From an uncultured Bacilli bacterium (GTDB lineage Bacteria > Bacillota_I > Bacilli_A > RFN20 > CAG-826): a DNA stretch of 5,496 nucleotides. The notes beneath the pieces are model-generated. The model saw only the letters and a list, made by a program, of their open reading frames with translations, was not told where the DNA came from and made no database searches. The stretch lies in contig CAKPAV010000129.1 in assembly GCA_934133115.1 (NCBI GenBank), positions 1 through 5,496 of the forward strand, given 5' to 3'. Positions 1 through 5,496 of the stretch are shown here, one piece after another; the stretch's first letter is position 1, and every line of letters begins with the position of its first letter. The position numbers and the translations under genes were made by a program.

Positions 1-531
1 GTATTAGATGGTATTGCCACTGCTAAAGAAATAAGAAAAATTGATAATCAAGTAATGATTGTATTTGTAACATCTCTTGCCCAATACGCCATAAATGGTT
101 ATGAAGTTAATGCTTTTGATTACATATTAAAGCCAATTGATTATTATAGCTTTAAACTAAAAATGAATCGTGCATTATTATTTTTAAAAAACAAGAACGA
201 TCGCTCTTTTGTTGTTAATTATAAAAACATTATTAAACGTATTGAAATTTCAAAACTTATGTATATTGAAATTTATGATCACCATATTTGTTTTCATCTT
301 GTTGATGGTGAAAATATTCATGCCTATGGAACTATGAAAACTTATATAGAATTACTGAAGAATGAATCTTTCATGCTATGTAATCAATGCTACTTGGTTA
401 ATTTAAAATATGTTCAAGAAGTTACTGCAGATTATGTAAAAGTTGATAATACTGAATTAGCTTTAGCTAGGCCTAGAAGAAAAGAATTTATTAGTGCTTT
501 AAATAACTATTTAACAAATGGTGGTAAATAA
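1..531 (+). CDS. LytTR-family response regulator (5' end missing)
   Basis: This is the 3' part of a DNA-binding response regulator, 176 residues visible; the frame is open to base 1, so the true start lies upstream and the ATG at 55 is internal. Visible residues 1-60 are the second half of a CheY-like receiver: an LDGI turn that follows the phosphoacceptor loop (the Asp itself is off the window), the switch Thr24 in FVTS, and Lys44-Pro45 in the YILKP motif. Residues about 70-174 form a LytTR DNA-binding domain, with the strand pattern YIEIYDHH, the LVN motif near residues 132-134 (the family signature is usually HxSxLVN; here it reads NQCYLVN) and a late ALARPRRKEF segment. Family members are phosphorylated by a partner kinase and activate promoters through short direct repeats. 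The partner is almost certainly the kinase that starts 2 bases after this stop codon. The target genes are not shown by the sequence; the downstream lipoprotein/GH3 operon is a candidate by position. Confidence 0.93.
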   Translation, partial: VLDGIATAKEIRKIDNQVMIVFVTSLAQYAINGYEVNAFDYILKPIDYYSFKLKMNRALLFLKNKNDRSFVVNYKNIIKRIEISKLMYIEIYDHHICFHLVDGENIHAYGTMKTYIELLKNESFMLCNQCYLVNLKYVQEVTADYVKVDNTELALARPRRKEFISALNNYLTNGGK

Positions 532-533
532 AA

Positions 534-1892
534 ATGGAAATTACAGAATTAGCATTATATAAACCGGTATTTGTATTAGAAATTCTTTTAGCCATGCATA
601 TGTTTTCTTATAAATTACCAAAAAAGAAAAATAGTGTTTGGCGATTTATATTATCGGTCGGAGTGGTTTTAGTTTTATCAATAATTTTTCCGCTTTTTAA
701 AGTTAGTTATTCTTGGTGGTTTTCATCACTAATGTTTTTAACTTTGTTTCTTTTATGCTTTGTTTCTTTATTTTTTGTATATGACGTGCCTTGGTATAAA
801 CTCTTTTTTATTTCTATTGCTGGTTATACAACACAACATTTTTCTCATGAATTATACGCTCTTATTGCTAGATTTTTTGAATTAGCCGATCCATCAACTT
901 TGGGAATATATGGTGACAAGATTATTGATTTAAGTGATCCAGGTATAAGAGTTATCCAAGTGATGACTTATTTAGAAATTCATTTTGTTGTTTACTTGGT
1001 TTTCTATTTTGTTTTTAGAAAAAAAATATCAAACTATGAAATACGAATTGATAATAAGTCACTACTATTAATTGCTTCACTAATTTTACTTATTAATATT
1101 ATTTTAAGCTCGATAATCACATACTTACACATGGAGTATAATCGTGTTTATTATGTTGTGATAGGCATTTATAATTTATTAAGTTGTTTGATGGTCTTAT
1201 ATTTACAATTTTTCGTTATGGATAATCGTAGATTAAAAAACGAATTAGAAATCACATCGCAATTATTGCATCAATCAAAAGTTAGATATCAAGATAACAA
1301 AAAGAATGTTGATTTAATCAATTTAAAATGTCATGATTTAAAGCATCAGATTCGTGAACATACAGCTAAAGGTAACATAACTAAAGATACTATTAATGAA
1401 CTAGAAGAGATTATTAATATTTACGACTCTAACGTACGTACCGGTAATGAGGCATTAGATTTAATTCTTACTGAGAAAAGTCTGTTATGTCAAAAAGCAA
1501 ATATTAAATTATCTTGTTTGGCTGATTGCTCAAAGTTAAGTTTTATTGCGGATTCTGACTTATATTGTTTATTTGGAAATGCAATTGATAACGCTGTTGA
1601 AGCAGTTATGAAAATACAAGATAGTAATAAAAGACAAATTAATTTGATTGTGCGTAATGTTTATTCTTTAGTATCAATAAATATTGAGAATTATTATACA
1701 GGTGAATTAATTATTGGTAAGGATAACTTACCAGTTACGACAAAAAGTAATAAAGATTATCATGGCTTTGGTATGAAATCAATCAAGATGATTGTGGATA
1801 AATATCAGGGCGATTTAAAAATTGCTAAACGTGAAGATATATTCTCTTTAGCTATTCTTTTCCCTAGTCAAGAGAAAATAGATAATAACTAG
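534..1892 (+). CDS. Membrane sensor histidine kinase, GHKL type (AgrC/NatK-like)
   Basis: This 452-residue sensor kinase has a hydrophobic N-terminal half with about six or seven membrane segments (roughly residues 10-24, 36-55, 61-82, 87-113, 144-162, 175-198 and 204-227) and no large extracellular domain. A charged helical linker follows (about 228-262). The dimerisation/phosphotransfer helix carries HDLKH, with His267 the likely phosphorylated residue. The ATPase domain shows an N box (FGNAIDNAVEA; Asn349 and Asn353), a TTKSNKDYHGFGMKSI stretch containing the G box (Gly411, Gly413) and a typical YQGDLKI end. This layout is that of LytTR-partnered GHKL kinases, some of which sense peptides. 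The ATG at 534 is 2 bases after the regulator stop; a weak GGTGG-like ribosome site lies inside the regulator's last codons (520-524), so translation is probably coupled. The gene ends with tandem stops, TAG then TAA. Gene order is regulator then kinase, opposite to classical agr. The ligand is unknown, and no peptide-precursor gene is seen beside it. Confidence 0.93.
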   Translation: MEITELALYKPVFVLEILLAMHMFSYKLPKKKNSVWRFILSVGVVLVLSIIFPLFKVSYSWWFSSLMFLTLFLLCFVSLFFVYDVPWYKLFFISIAGYTTQHFSHELYALIARFFELADPSTLGIYGDKIIDLSDPGIRVIQVMTYLEIHFVVYLVFYFVFRKKISNYEIRIDNKSLLLIASLILLINIILSSIITYLHMEYNRVYYVVIGIYNLLSCLMVLYLQFFVMDNRRLKNELEITSQLLHQSKVRYQDNKKNVDLINLKCHDLKHQIREHTAKGNITKDTINELEEIINIYDSNVRTGNEALDLILTEKSLLCQKANIKLSCLADCSKLSFIADSDLYCLFGNAIDNAVEAVMKIQDSNKRQINLIVRNVYSLVSINIENYYTGELIIGKDNLPVTTKSNKDYHGFGMKSIKMIVDKYQGDLKIAKREDIFSLAILFPSQEKIDNN

Positions 1893-1942
1893 TAAGCAAA
1901 ATAAGTGGTAATTTTAACATAATCAGTGAGTATTATTCCTAT

Positions 1943-1956
1943 TTTAACCGCTTTCA
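1943..1956 (+). promoter_or_regulatory. cre-like operator (CcpA / LacI-family)
   Basis: The site reads TTTAACCGCTTTCA. Against the CcpA consensus TGAAANCGNTTTCA it matches 10 of the 12 defined positions, and the right half-site is perfect. It keeps the central CG and the AAnCGnTT core shared by LacI-family operators. If TATTAT at 1931-1936 is the -10 box, the site would overlap the transcription start, a classic repressing position. The match is by eye against a degenerate motif in AT-rich DNA, so chance occurrence is possible. A local LacI-type sugar regulator could also use such a site. Confidence 0.45.
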
Positions 1957-1975
1957 TTTATTGTATCAGTGTATG

Positions 1976-1981
1976 AAAGGA
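1976..1981 (+). promoter_or_regulatory. Ribosome binding site of the lipoprotein gene
   Basis: The purine run AAAGGA lies 10 bases before the ATG at 1992. It supports that start, which also gives a complete lipoprotein signal peptide. Confidence 0.6.
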
Positions 1982-1991
1982 ATTTTTTGCT

Positions 1992-4370
1992 ATGAAAAGA
2001 ACATTACTAAAAGGTTTGTTAATTAGTTTGATTGTGCCTTTAGCTATCGGATTAAGTAGTTGTGATAATAAAAATCCTAGTCAGGGGAACAATTCAGGAA
2101 CTTCAACTAAACCTAGCGCGCCAATTGATATTGATGATTATCAAGTTACCTCTCTATCTATCATCAATAATCCTACGAAACTAGAGTACGATGTTGGAGA
2201 AACTTTTGATTACACGGGATTAAGACTAAAAGCTATCTGGAATGATGGTGAAGAAGAAGAATTTGGAGGGTATCGTCTTGATTCAATTGAACCATCAGGT
2301 CCATTAAAAGCTACAGACAAAAAAGTTACACTCACTTATTATAATGCATCAGTGGATTTAGACATCAAAGTCAACGCTAATTCTATTACAAGTCTAGATG
2401 TTGATACTTCGGGTATTAAGACTTCTGTAGTGGTTAATGATATTGTTGACTTATCTTTAATTAAAGTTACTGCCAATTATGGCGATAGTACAAGTAAAGA
2501 AGTGACTTCATTTGAACTATATGAAAATAATACTATAATTGAAAATCCTAATCGCTATGTAGTGAGTAAAGGCGAACATAATATTGTAATAAAATATTTG
2601 GGCGTTCAAACTTCATTTAAAATTGAAGGATACGAAGGTATTTCTGTGGTTTTTGATCAATATAGTAAAAATGATACGGCTAAGGAAGCCACTAGTGAAT
2701 TACCATTCTTTGTGGAGCCTGCCAATAAAGTAAAATCTTATAAACCATCAAATTGGAATGAAGAAGTTACAATCAATTCTTATACATTATCAACTTCCCA
2801 AGGCATTGATTCTATTAAAGCTTTAGCAAAAGTAAGAATACATATCTATTCTGAAAAAGATTCATATGCTAGTATTTCTCTTAACGCTGGTGGATATAAC
2901 ATTACACGTCCAGATAAAGGTTGGACATCAGATATGTATTTGAATAAAGCGACATCAGTAACAGTTAATGGATTAAATGTTGAAGTAAAAGAAGGATTAT
3001 TACCAGCTAATTATAAAAATGGTGAAATGTTATCTCGTAACTGGACGCCTTATTTTGTGGATATTGATTTTATTGATACATGGTTAAAGAAAGGTGACAA
3101 CATTATCGAAATTGACGTTAATGAATTTTATCATGTGCTTGATCCTTTCCAAAATCAAAGATATGGAGAAGTTTATTTTGCAATTAAATCTTTAACCGCT
3201 AAATATATTGAAGGTCAAAAGAAAGTTACAAAAATAGAAGTTACAAAACAACCTAATAAAACAACTTATGCAATTGGTGAAGCTTTTGATAACAAAGGTA
3301 TGGAAGTTAAAGCTTATTATGATGATTTAAGTAGTGAAATTATTACAAACTATACTTATTCTCACGATGCTTTAAAAGCCACTGATAAGGAAGTTGTTAT
3401 CTCATATATGGGAGTATCAACAAAAGTTGATATTACTGTAGCTCATGCTCATAATTGGATTGAAGGTTATCAAAGTGACAAGGATAATCACTGGCATGAA
3501 TGTAGTTTATGTGGTGAAAAGAAGGATATTGGTGGACATACCTTTACATCGCTCATTATTAAGAATAAGCCAACACAACTTGATTATAATTCTGGTGACA
3601 CTTTATCTTTAGCTGGAATTAAAGTTATAGCTAATTGTAGCGTATGTAACGAAGTTGATGTTTCAAATTATATAACTACTACAACTACAACATTAAATTT
3701 ATCTTCTTCGTCTTTAACAGTAGAAACTCGAACAATAACTATTACATTCAAAGGCTTAAACTCTACATTCGATGTAACAATTCATAAATCTTATTCAGTT
3801 GCAAGTAAAAATAGACAAGATCCAACTAATACAACGGAAAAATATTATGTCGAAAAAGCTGAAATGATGGAAAATGGAAAATGGGAATTCCAAGGAAGTT
3901 CAGATATATCAAATGTTGAAGTTGGTGCAACAATTGCTTTCCATATTTATTCAGAAATTAGTGGCAAAGTTAATTTATCTTTATTAGCGGGTTCATTATA
4001 TTGTAATGGCAATAATAAAAATACAGATGGATTCTATTTAGAAACAATGGATATGGATGTTGATAAATTATTAACCATAAAAGTTAAAAATGGATCAAGT
4101 GATTTTAAAGAAGTAGCATCTAACACTAATGCAAAAATCAATGGACATAAATTACCAGAAAATTATAAAGAATTAGGTATATCAAGTACTGTTTGGGCAA
4201 TGAACCAATACTCTTGGTCAACAATTGCTAGCAATATTGACTTAACAGTTGGTGACAATGTAGTTGAATTTACAATTTTAAATGCAAATACAACTGGTAA
4301 TTACACTAATGCATGGGGTGGCGTTGCTACATTAAATATTAGAATGCTAACAGTTTCTTTTATAAATTAA
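1992..4370 (+). CDS. Multidomain surface lipoprotein with Ig-like (Big_3) repeats and two carbohydrate-binding-like modules
   Basis: This 792-residue exported lipoprotein has a charged MKR start, a hydrophobic core (about 8-20) and lipobox LSSC, so it should be lipidated at Cys24 and held on the outer face of the membrane. A Gly/Ser/Asn/Pro-rich linker runs to about residue 45. The domain order is then: Ig-like 1 (51-127); a more divergent Ig-like 2 (132-212); beta-sandwich module A (about 239-407); Ig-like 3 (412-484); a His/Cys insert (485-518); Ig-like 4 (519-598); and beta-sandwich module B (about 618-792). Ig units 1 and 3 share a VGE/IGE-x-FD turn, a following Gly and an LKATDK near-repeat, as in the Big_3 family. 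Modules A and B resemble CBM6/35-like folds (FVE or YVE start, HIYSE, LPxNYK, GDN before the last strands). No catalytic motif is seen, so the likely role is binding glycan or acting as a surface spacer. The gene is probably co-transcribed with the glycosidase gene 10 bases downstream. The substrate is unknown, and the CBM assignment is inferred from pattern only. Confidence 0.88.
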   Translation: MKRTLLKGLLISLIVPLAIGLSSCDNKNPSQGNNSGTSTKPSAPIDIDDYQVTSLSIINNPTKLEYDVGETFDYTGLRLKAIWNDGEEEEFGGYRLDSIEPSGPLKATDKKVTLTYYNASVDLDIKVNANSITSLDVDTSGIKTSVVVNDIVDLSLIKVTANYGDSTSKEVTSFELYENNTIIENPNRYVVSKGEHNIVIKYLGVQTSFKIEGYEGISVVFDQYSKNDTAKEATSELPFFVEPANKVKSYKPSNWNEEVTINSYTLSTSQGIDSIKALAKVRIHIYSEKDSYASISLNAGGYNITRPDKGWTSDMYLNKATSVTVNGLNVEVKEGLLPANYKNGEMLSRNWTPYFVDIDFIDTWLKKGDNIIEIDVNEFYHVLDPFQNQRYGEVYFAIKSLTAKYIEGQKKVTKIEVTKQPNKTTYAIGEAFDNKGMEVKAYYDDLSSEIITNYTYSHDALKATDKEVVISYMGVSTKVDITVAHAHNWIEGYQSDKDNHWHECSLCGEKKDIGGHTFTSLIIKNKPTQLDYNSGDTLSLAGIKVIANCSVCNEVDVSNYITTTTTTLNLSSSSLTVETRTITITFKGLNSTFDVTIHKSYSVASKNRQDPTNTTEKYYVEKAEMMENGKWEFQGSSDISNVEVGATIAFHIYSEISGKVNLSLLAGSLYCNGNNKNTDGFYLETMDMDVDKLLTIKVKNGSSDFKEVASNTNAKINGHKLPENYKELGISSTVWAMNQYSWSTIASNIDLTVGDNVVEFTILNANTTGNYTNAWGGVATLNIRMLTVSFIN
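2706..3212 (+). repeat. Beta-sandwich module A of the lipoprotein (internal duplication, copy 1)
   Basis: Protein residues about 239-407. It shares an ordered set of landmarks with the C-terminal module: an opening FFVEPA, a VRIHIYSE strand (Ser287), LPANYK (337-342), and GDNIIEIDV (368-376) before the final strands. The loops differ in length and the DNA is not alike, so this is an old duplication or a re-used family domain. The pattern resembles carbohydrate-binding modules of the CBM6/35 type; that functional label is inference. Confidence 0.5.
3444..3545 (+). other. Zinc-finger-like His/Cys insert in the lipoprotein
   Basis: Protein residues 485-518, between Ig-like units 3 and 4. The order is HAHNW, then HWHEC with Cys504, CG with Cys507, then GGHTF with His516. 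This His/Cys-rich unit (HxHxW, HWHECxxCG, HxF) is a spacing pattern I recognise from surface proteins of Bacillota, and it looks like a small metal-binding or structural zinc module. A second CxxC (Cys549, Cys552) lies 42 residues further on, inside the next Ig-like unit. Metal binding has not been shown and is inferred from residue type and spacing. Confidence 0.55.
3843..4367 (+). repeat. Beta-sandwich module B of the lipoprotein (internal duplication, copy 2)
   Basis: Protein residues about 618-792, the C-terminal module. It repeats the landmarks of module A in the same order: YYVEKAEM at its start (CBM6-like modules often open with such a Glu/Ala pattern), FHIYSE (650-655), LPENYK (721-726) and GDNVVEFTI (754-762). 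It is followed by a last strand that ends the protein. No sorting signal or membrane segment follows, consistent with anchoring only by the N-terminal lipid. Confidence 0.5.
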
Positions 4371-4375
4371 GAGGT
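4371..4375 (+). promoter_or_regulatory. Ribosome binding site that fixes the GH3 start
   Basis: GAGGT follows the lipoprotein stop codon directly and sits 5 bases before the ATG at 4381. It is the best Shine-Dalgarno match in the window. With the 10-base gap and no terminator between the genes, it argues for one transcript and strong independent translation of the enzyme. Confidence 0.7.
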
Positions 4376-4380
4376 ATATT

Positions 4381-5496
4381 ATGAAAAAGAATTTAAAAAA
4401 TATAATTGGATTAAGTGTTACTTCTGTTTTCCTTGTTGCATTAATTGTTGGTAATTATTTTTGCTCGAGATACAACGAAGTAATTACCACAATGTTATGT
4501 GGCTCAGGAACAGATTTCTCTAGTGAAGATACAAAATTAACACTTGAAAATAATGATCAAGCGGTACAAAAAATTGCTGAAGATGGCATGGTTTTACTAA
4601 AGAATAAATGTCTACCTTTAGATAAATCAGTAACAAAAATCAACTTATTTGGCTGGTCCAGTATTGATAGTGCTTTTTTCTTATCTGGGGGAGGTAGTTC
4701 TACTGCGACAATTAATGAAGAAAAGAAAATTACTTTAAAAAGTGCTTTTGAAAAAGAAGGATTTGAAGTAAATACAGAATTATTAGATGCTTATAAATCT
4801 TTTCGAAGTAGCAGATGGAATGGATCCACTACTTTAAGTGATCCAGATACTGATTTTTATAATAAATCGGGTACAAACGGAAAAACTTTATTAGCAAATG
4901 CTAAAGATTTTTCTGACACTGCGGTTGTTACTATTTCTCGCTTTGGAAGTGAAGGAATTGATATCCCTTTTACTCAAACAAAACATCCAAGTGGAAAGGA
5001 TAATGATCGTCTCTATTTGGAACTATCAACTGAAGAAGAATCATTAATAAATTTAGTTACAGATAATTTTGAAAATGTAATTATTTTAATTAATGCCGGC
5101 AATCAAATGGAACTAAGTTTCCTTAATAATGAAAAAATTGATGCAGCATTATTAGTTAACTACCCAGGACAATCAGGAACACTTGCTATTCCACGAATTT
5201 TAAAAGGGCAAGTAAATCCTAGCGGTAAACTTACAGATACATATCCATATGATTTAACAATGGATCCATCTTATGTTAATGCTTTAAGAAATGGTGACCA
5301 TATTCATTATGTTGAAGATATTTATGTTGGGTATAAGTGGTATGAAACCGCGGATAAAGAAAATTATTTTCAAGATACTTTATCAAAAAATTATAATGAT
5401 ATTGTACAATTTCCATTTGGTTATGGATTAAGTTATTCCACATTTAGTCAAGAAATTGTTGGATATAAATTATCCACTAATGGAACGGGACTACAA
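4381..5496 (+). CDS. Membrane-anchored glycoside hydrolase family 3 protein, C-terminal-type domain first (3' end missing)
   Basis: The open frame runs from ATG 4381 to the last base, 372 residues without a stop. Residues about 7-27 form one hydrophobic segment after a Lys-rich start. There is no clear lipobox or signal-peptidase site (Cys28 follows NYF, a poor lipobox), so a retained N-terminal anchor is likely. From about residue 58 the protein follows the GH3 C-terminal alpha/beta-sandwich domain: DGMVLLKN and LPL (69-80), INLFG, SGGGSS (102-107), SRFGSEGIDIP (186-196), LINAGNQMEL (236-245), YPGQSGTLAIPRIL, NPSGKLTDTYP, a DIYVGYKWYE segment and PFGYGLSYSTF (345-355). Glu191 matches the position of the family's usual acid/base. 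A fibronectin-III-like domain probably begins near 357. Ordinary GH3 enzymes place the TIM barrel, with the nucleophile Asp, before this domain. Here nothing but the anchor precedes it, so the enzyme is probably the permuted type, with the barrel beyond the window. A beta-glucosidase or xylosidase-like activity is likely, but the substrate cannot be read from this part. Confidence 0.9.
   Translation, partial: MKKNLKNIIGLSVTSVFLVALIVGNYFCSRYNEVITTMLCGSGTDFSSEDTKLTLENNDQAVQKIAEDGMVLLKNKCLPLDKSVTKINLFGWSSIDSAFFLSGGGSSTATINEEKKITLKSAFEKEGFEVNTELLDAYKSFRSSRWNGSTTLSDPDTDFYNKSGTNGKTLLANAKDFSDTAVVTISRFGSEGIDIPFTQTKHPSGKDNDRLYLELSTEEESLINLVTDNFENVIILINAGNQMELSFLNNEKIDAALLVNYPGQSGTLAIPRILKGQVNPSGKLTDTYPYDLTMDPSYVNALRNGDHIHYVEDIYVGYKWYETADKENYFQDTLSKNYNDIVQFPFGYGLSYSTFSQEIVGYKLSTNGTGLQ

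Larger units (their letters stand above)
1893..1991 (+). promoter_or_regulatory. Intergenic leader of the lipoprotein/GH3 operon
   Basis: This is the only gap of any size in the window and the natural place for a promoter for the two surface genes. It contains AT-rich candidates for a -10 box (CATAAT at 1918-1923, TATTAT at 1931-1936), but neither has a recognisable TTGACA-like -35 at normal spacing. The promoter position is therefore unresolved, or the promoter depends on an activator. A cre-like operator lies at 1943-1956. The heptamer ATCAGTG occurs at 1922-1928 and again at 1965-1971. No GC-rich stem followed by a T run is present, so read-through from the kinase gene remains possible. 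Confidence 0.45.

Noticed and set aside
55..531. A complete 158-residue regulator starting at the ATG at 55
   Set aside because: The same frame is open to base 1 and encodes the expected receiver-domain residues (LDGIATAKEIRK), so this ATG is an internal Met in a gene cut by the window edge.
1919..1936. Inverted repeat ATAAT...ATTAT as a terminator or operator
   Set aside because: It has only five A/T pairs with an 8-base loop and no following T run; such repeats are expected by chance in AT-rich DNA.
1973..2026. A 17-codon small ORF overlapping the lipoprotein start, considered as a signalling-peptide gene
   Set aside because: It has no ribosome site of its own, overlaps the signal-peptide codons out of frame and shows no peptide-precursor features.
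3663..3695. Short threonine-codon tract (ACT/ACA) as a phase-variable repeat
   Set aside because: The codons are mixed, the run is only six codons, and a unit change would keep the frame, so it is low-complexity coding sequence rather than a switch.
1..5496. Mollicutes recoding of TGA as tryptophan
   Set aside because: All tryptophans use TGG, all genes end at TAA or TAG, and no gene seems cut short at a TGA, so the standard code fits.
1..5496. Genes on the minus strand
   Set aside because: The plus-strand genes fill nearly the whole window with recognisable proteins, and no minus-strand frame showed a plausible start, ribosome site or domain.

Overview
The window is visibly AT-rich, coding-dense and transcribed left to right throughout. 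It suggests a low-GC Bacillota, most likely a gut-type Bacilli or Erysipelotrichia lineage close to the Mollicutes. The grounds are the A/T-biased codon use, the lipoprotein signal with a CcpA-like site upstream, group-3 bacterial Ig-like repeats and a LytTR/GHKL signalling pair. All tryptophans are TGG and the stops seen are TAA and TAG, so nothing requires a recoded TGA. The lineage is an inference from style, not a database match.

Region 1 (1-1892) is a two-component system. The gene for a LytTR-type response regulator (3' part only) is followed after 2 bases by a gene for a multi-pass membrane GHKL histidine kinase of the AgrC/NatK-like type. The kinase has an HDLKH box, an N box and a GxG box.

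Region 2 (1893-1991) is the only real intergenic gap, at 99 bases. It holds a good CcpA cre-like operator at 1943-1956, a 7-base direct repeat flanking it, and a Shine-Dalgarno sequence for the next gene. I see no convincing terminator or -35/-10 pair.

Region 3 (1992-5496) is a two-gene surface module. The first gene encodes a 792-residue lipoprotein made of four Ig-like (Big_3-type) units, a Cys/His zinc-finger-like insert and two related beta-sandwich (carbohydrate-binding-like) units. Ten bases later a second gene starts and runs off the right edge. Its visible 372 residues are an N-terminal membrane anchor followed directly by the C-terminal-type domain of glycoside hydrolase family 3. 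That order points to a circularly permuted GH3 enzyme whose catalytic barrel would lie beyond the window.

Taken together, the window looks like a carbohydrate-utilisation locus. A sensor kinase and LytTR regulator sit next to a probably catabolite-controlled operon for a surface glycan-binding lipoprotein and a membrane-anchored glycosidase. The link between the regulator pair and the operon is positional only. No gene is supported on the minus strand, and no mobile element, CRISPR array or RNA gene is seen.
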